Part shown: one piece after another, positions 5,835-7,410 of the stretch
Layout: every line of letters starts with the position of its first letter
How positions within the stretch are numbered: position 1 is the first letter of the stretch
Assembly: GCA_021821235.1 (NCBI GenBank)
Contig: JAKACS010000145.1
Coordinates: 1-7,410, forward strand
Source: Bacillota bacterium
GTDB taxonomy: Bacteria > Bacillota > Bacilli > Bacillales_B > DSM-18226
Length of the DNA stretch: 7,410 bases
Reading direction: 5' to 3'
Notes under the pieces: generated by a model
Told to the model about the DNA's origin: nothing
The model's database searches: none
What the model saw: only the letters and a program-made list of their open reading frames with translations
Position numbers and translations under genes: made by a program

Positions 5835-6654
5835 TTTTCTTCCCCCTCCAATTCCAACGTACGGAAGAACTAGATTTCACTTTGCTGTTTACTAATAATT
5901 CTTTCGAAAGAACTTCTTTAAAAGCTTCCCCATCAAGATCTCGGTACAGTTCACCGTTTTTCGTTAAGGAAATGCTCCCCGTTTCCTCTGAAACTACGAC
6001 CGTTATGCTGTCTGTTACTTCACTGATTCCAAGTGCGGCCCGATGCCTCGTGCCCAATTCTTTTGAAATAAACGGGCTTTCCGATAACGGCAGATAACAA
6101 GCTGCTGCGGCGACACTATTTTTTTGAATAATAACCGCCCCGTCGTGCAGGGGTGTATTCGGGATAAAAATATTAATGAGCAGCTCGGACGAAATCTTGG
6201 AATTTAACGGAATCCCTGTTTCGATGTAATCGCTCATCCCCGTTTCTCTTTCAATTGAAATCAATGCGCCTATTCGCCGTTTTGCCATGTAATCTGTTGC
6301 TTTAACAATTGCATTGACGGCTTTCTCTTGTTCCTCATCTTCAGCGATGGTGCTTCTTGAAAAGAATTTCCCTCTTCCTAACTGTTCAAGGGCTCTTCTC
6401 AACTCAGGCTGAAAAATGATAATGATGGCTAGAACTCCCCAGTTGATGGCTTGCTGCATAATCCAGCTTAAAGTCTTTAAGCCGAAAAACTCACTGACTA
6501 ATCGAACAAGAAGGATGACAAAAATTCCTTTCAATAGCTGAACGGCCTTCGTCCCTCTGATCACCATAATCAATTTGTAAATGACGTACCATACAAGGAG
6601 AATATCAACTGCACTAGCTAAATATTTCAAAAAATCGAAATCTGCAAACGGCAT
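5827..6654 (-). CDS. cdaA: Diadenylate cyclase, membrane-bound
   Basis: CdaA (formerly YbbP) condenses two ATP into c-di-AMP, an essential second messenger for potassium and osmolyte balance and wall homeostasis. The 275-residue protein has three N-terminal transmembrane helices (about 14-32, 39-56 and 62-82) and a cytoplasmic DAC domain (about 95-260). The active-site motifs are present: DGA (171-173) in TPLHDGAVI and RHR (203-205) in GTRHRAALG, plus the ETG near 225. Length fits the B. subtilis protein (about 273). The start has GGAGG at 6662-6666, seven bases upstream. It is the first gene of the transcript made from the extended -10 promoter and overlaps cdaR by eight bases. Activity is expected to be modulated by CdaR and inhibited by GlmM, both encoded directly downstream. 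Confidence 0.98.
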   Translation of the reverse strand: MPFADFDFLKYLASAVDILLVWYVIYKLIMVIRGTKAVQLLKGIFVILLVRLVSEFFGLKTLSWIMQQAINWGVLAIIIIFQPELRRALEQLGRGKFFSRSTIAEDEEQEKAVNAIVKATDYMAKRRIGALISIERETGMSDYIETGIPLNSKISSELLINIFIPNTPLHDGAVIIQKNSVAAAACYLPLSESPFISKELGTRHRAALGISEVTDSITVVVSEETGSISLTKNGELYRDLDGEAFKEVLSKELLVNSKVKSSSSVRWNWRGKKNG

Positions 6655-6703
6655 TGTTCTTCCTCCGTAAGTTTACTAAAAAACATTCAAAAGTAACTTT
6701 ACT

Positions 6704-6712
6704 ATTATATCA
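6704..6712 (-). promoter_or_regulatory. Extended -10 promoter for cdaA-cdaR-glmM
   Basis: The minus strand reads TGATATAAT, a perfect TGn-TATAAT extended -10 element. No good -35 hexamer stands 16-18 bases upstream (best is about ATTCGA), which fits an extended -10 promoter used by SigA. Start of transcription near 6697 would give a leader of about 43 bases ending in the cdaA ribosome binding site. It lies after the rsiW terminator, so cdaA need not depend on the SigW-driven promoter. Confidence 0.75.
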
Positions 6713-6829
6713 TAAATCTGTCGTAATCGAATGCCGGACAACCTGAGTAACGAAAACGAGTTTTTGGTGAAGTGAGAGGGGTAGTTGCCCTGTTTGTTCA
6801 GAATATTGGAGAAAAAATTTGTATAGCTC

Positions 6830-6862
6830 AAAAAACAAATCACTCCCTTGAGTGATTTGTTT
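6830..6862 (-). terminator. Intrinsic terminator overlapping the rsiW stop codon
   Basis: In the minus-strand RNA, AAACAAATCACTC (6862-6850) pairs perfectly with GAGTGATTTGTTT (6845-6833) around a four-base loop, followed by TTT; six Ts run in all if the paired ones are counted. The TAA stop of rsiW (6863-6861) runs into the first arm. It should end the sigW-rsiW transcript. Confidence 0.9.
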
Positions 6863-7410
6863 ATGGCCCATTATTCTGTTTTCCTTCGAAAACTTGAAGT
6901 ATATTTTTCCCTGTTTGTTTAAGATAATACCAAATCCAGTCAAAAACTGCATTGACTTCTTTAATCTCACCGGTTACCTTTCCGGCAGAAGCCATGTATT
7001 TTTCGCCGTGAATGAGCGTTACATTTCCGTCGACTTCTCCCTCTATTTTCAACTTCCCATTCCGGACAACGACATCCCCTTTAACGACTTCACCTTTTGG
7101 TACGATGACTGTATTATTTTCCACAATTAAATTTTTTTGCTTTGAAACGGAAAATTCCCGATCTTGATTCCAGCTTGAAACAAAACTTCCCATCATCAGC
7201 ACTAAAAACAAGGAAGCTGCAGCAATAAAGGGATGGTTCCGCAGCCAGCGCTGAATGCCAATCGTTCTCTTCTCTTTTGGCAGCTTCGCCAGTAAACGGT
7301 CGGTAAAATCATTTGCTACCTGCAGGCTTGTTGTTCCTTTTATTAATGCAATTGTTCGTTTCAATTCATTAAAGAACTGTTCGCATTCTTTACAGCCCTG
7401 CAGATGTTCC
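6861..7410 (-). CDS. rsiW: Anti-sigma-W factor RsiW (5' end beyond the window)
   Basis: RsiW is a single-pass membrane protein that holds SigW inactive until cell-envelope stress triggers its stepwise proteolysis. About 182 residues are visible; B. subtilis RsiW has 208, so roughly 25 N-terminal residues lie past the edge. The first visible codons read EHLQGCKEC, giving the H-x3-C-x2-C zinc site of ZAS anti-sigma domains. A membrane helix follows (FIAAASLFLVLMMGSF, about 7173-7232) and then an extracytoplasmic domain rich in VxxGxVxVxNG repeats. Met-Ala-Ser-Ala-Gly at 6995-6981 matches the place where PrsW makes the first cut in B. subtilis RsiW (Ala168-Ser169), and the AAA in the helix matches the cryptic ClpXP tag described there. 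A TTG at 7364-7362 lies inside the zinc-domain region and is not the true start. sigW should lie just beyond the window. Confidence 0.95.
   Translation of the reverse strand, partial: EHLQGCKECEQFFNELKRTIALIKGTTSLQVANDFTDRLLAKLPKEKRTIGIQRWLRNHPFIAAASLFLVLMMGSFVSSWNQDREFSVSKQKNLIVENNTVIVPKGEVVKGDVVVRNGKLKIEGEVDGNVTLIHGEKYMASAGKVTGEIKEVNAVFDWIWYYLKQTGKNILQVFEGKQNNGP

Noticed and set aside
6861..7364. RsiW starting at the TTG codon at 7364
   Set aside because: The same frame continues upstream to the window edge and encodes the H-x3-C-x2-C zinc site, so the true start lies outside the window.

Overview
The window carries the cell-envelope / c-di-AMP block of a Bacillaceae chromosome, read entirely on the minus strand: rsiW (partial, right edge), cdaA, cdaR, glmM and glmS. 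The gene order matches the sigW-rsiW-cdaA-cdaR-glmM-glmS locus of Bacillus subtilis. The protein motifs, AGGAGG-type ribosome binding sites, low-to-moderate GC and a glmS ribozyme all agree with a Bacillus-like Firmicute. I cannot fix the species from the sequence alone.

From right to left (direction of transcription): positions 7410-6861 hold most of RsiW, the membrane anti-sigma factor of SigW. A strong terminator folds over its stop codon, so sigW-rsiW transcription probably ends there. A new promoter with a consensus extended -10 (6704-6712) then drives cdaA (diadenylate cyclase), cdaR (its membrane-anchored regulator, overlapping cdaA by 8 bases) and glmM (phosphoglucosamine mutase, 39 bases further on). 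A second strong terminator follows glmM. glmS has its own promoter and a 5' leader of about 290 bases containing a complete glmS ribozyme. GlmS makes glucosamine-6-phosphate and GlmM converts it to glucosamine-1-phosphate for UDP-GlcNAc and peptidoglycan. The ribozyme senses the GlmS product and shuts glmS off. In relatives GlmM also binds and inhibits CdaA, so the block ties wall-precursor supply to c-di-AMP signalling.

Positions 1-912, downstream of glmS, have no convincing gene. They hold an 18-bp perfect hairpin near the left edge, a cluster of three exact DnaA boxes next to a DnaA-trio-like run and AT-rich DNA, a long purine/pyrimidine-skewed tract with an imperfect hairpin, a 14-bp palindrome, a two-copy 21-bp repeat and a degenerate tandem array of about 19-bp units ending just after the glmS stop codon.

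The least explained points are (a) the DnaA-box/trio arrangement away from any dnaA or dnaN gene, (b) a strong Shine-Dalgarno plus six-codon ORF ending two bases before the ribozyme cleavage site, (c) a perfect 11-bp hairpin between ribozyme and glmS ribosome binding site whose loop carries a sequence complementary to that site, and (d) the short tandem repeats after glmS. None of these proves a new system; each is a testable structure.
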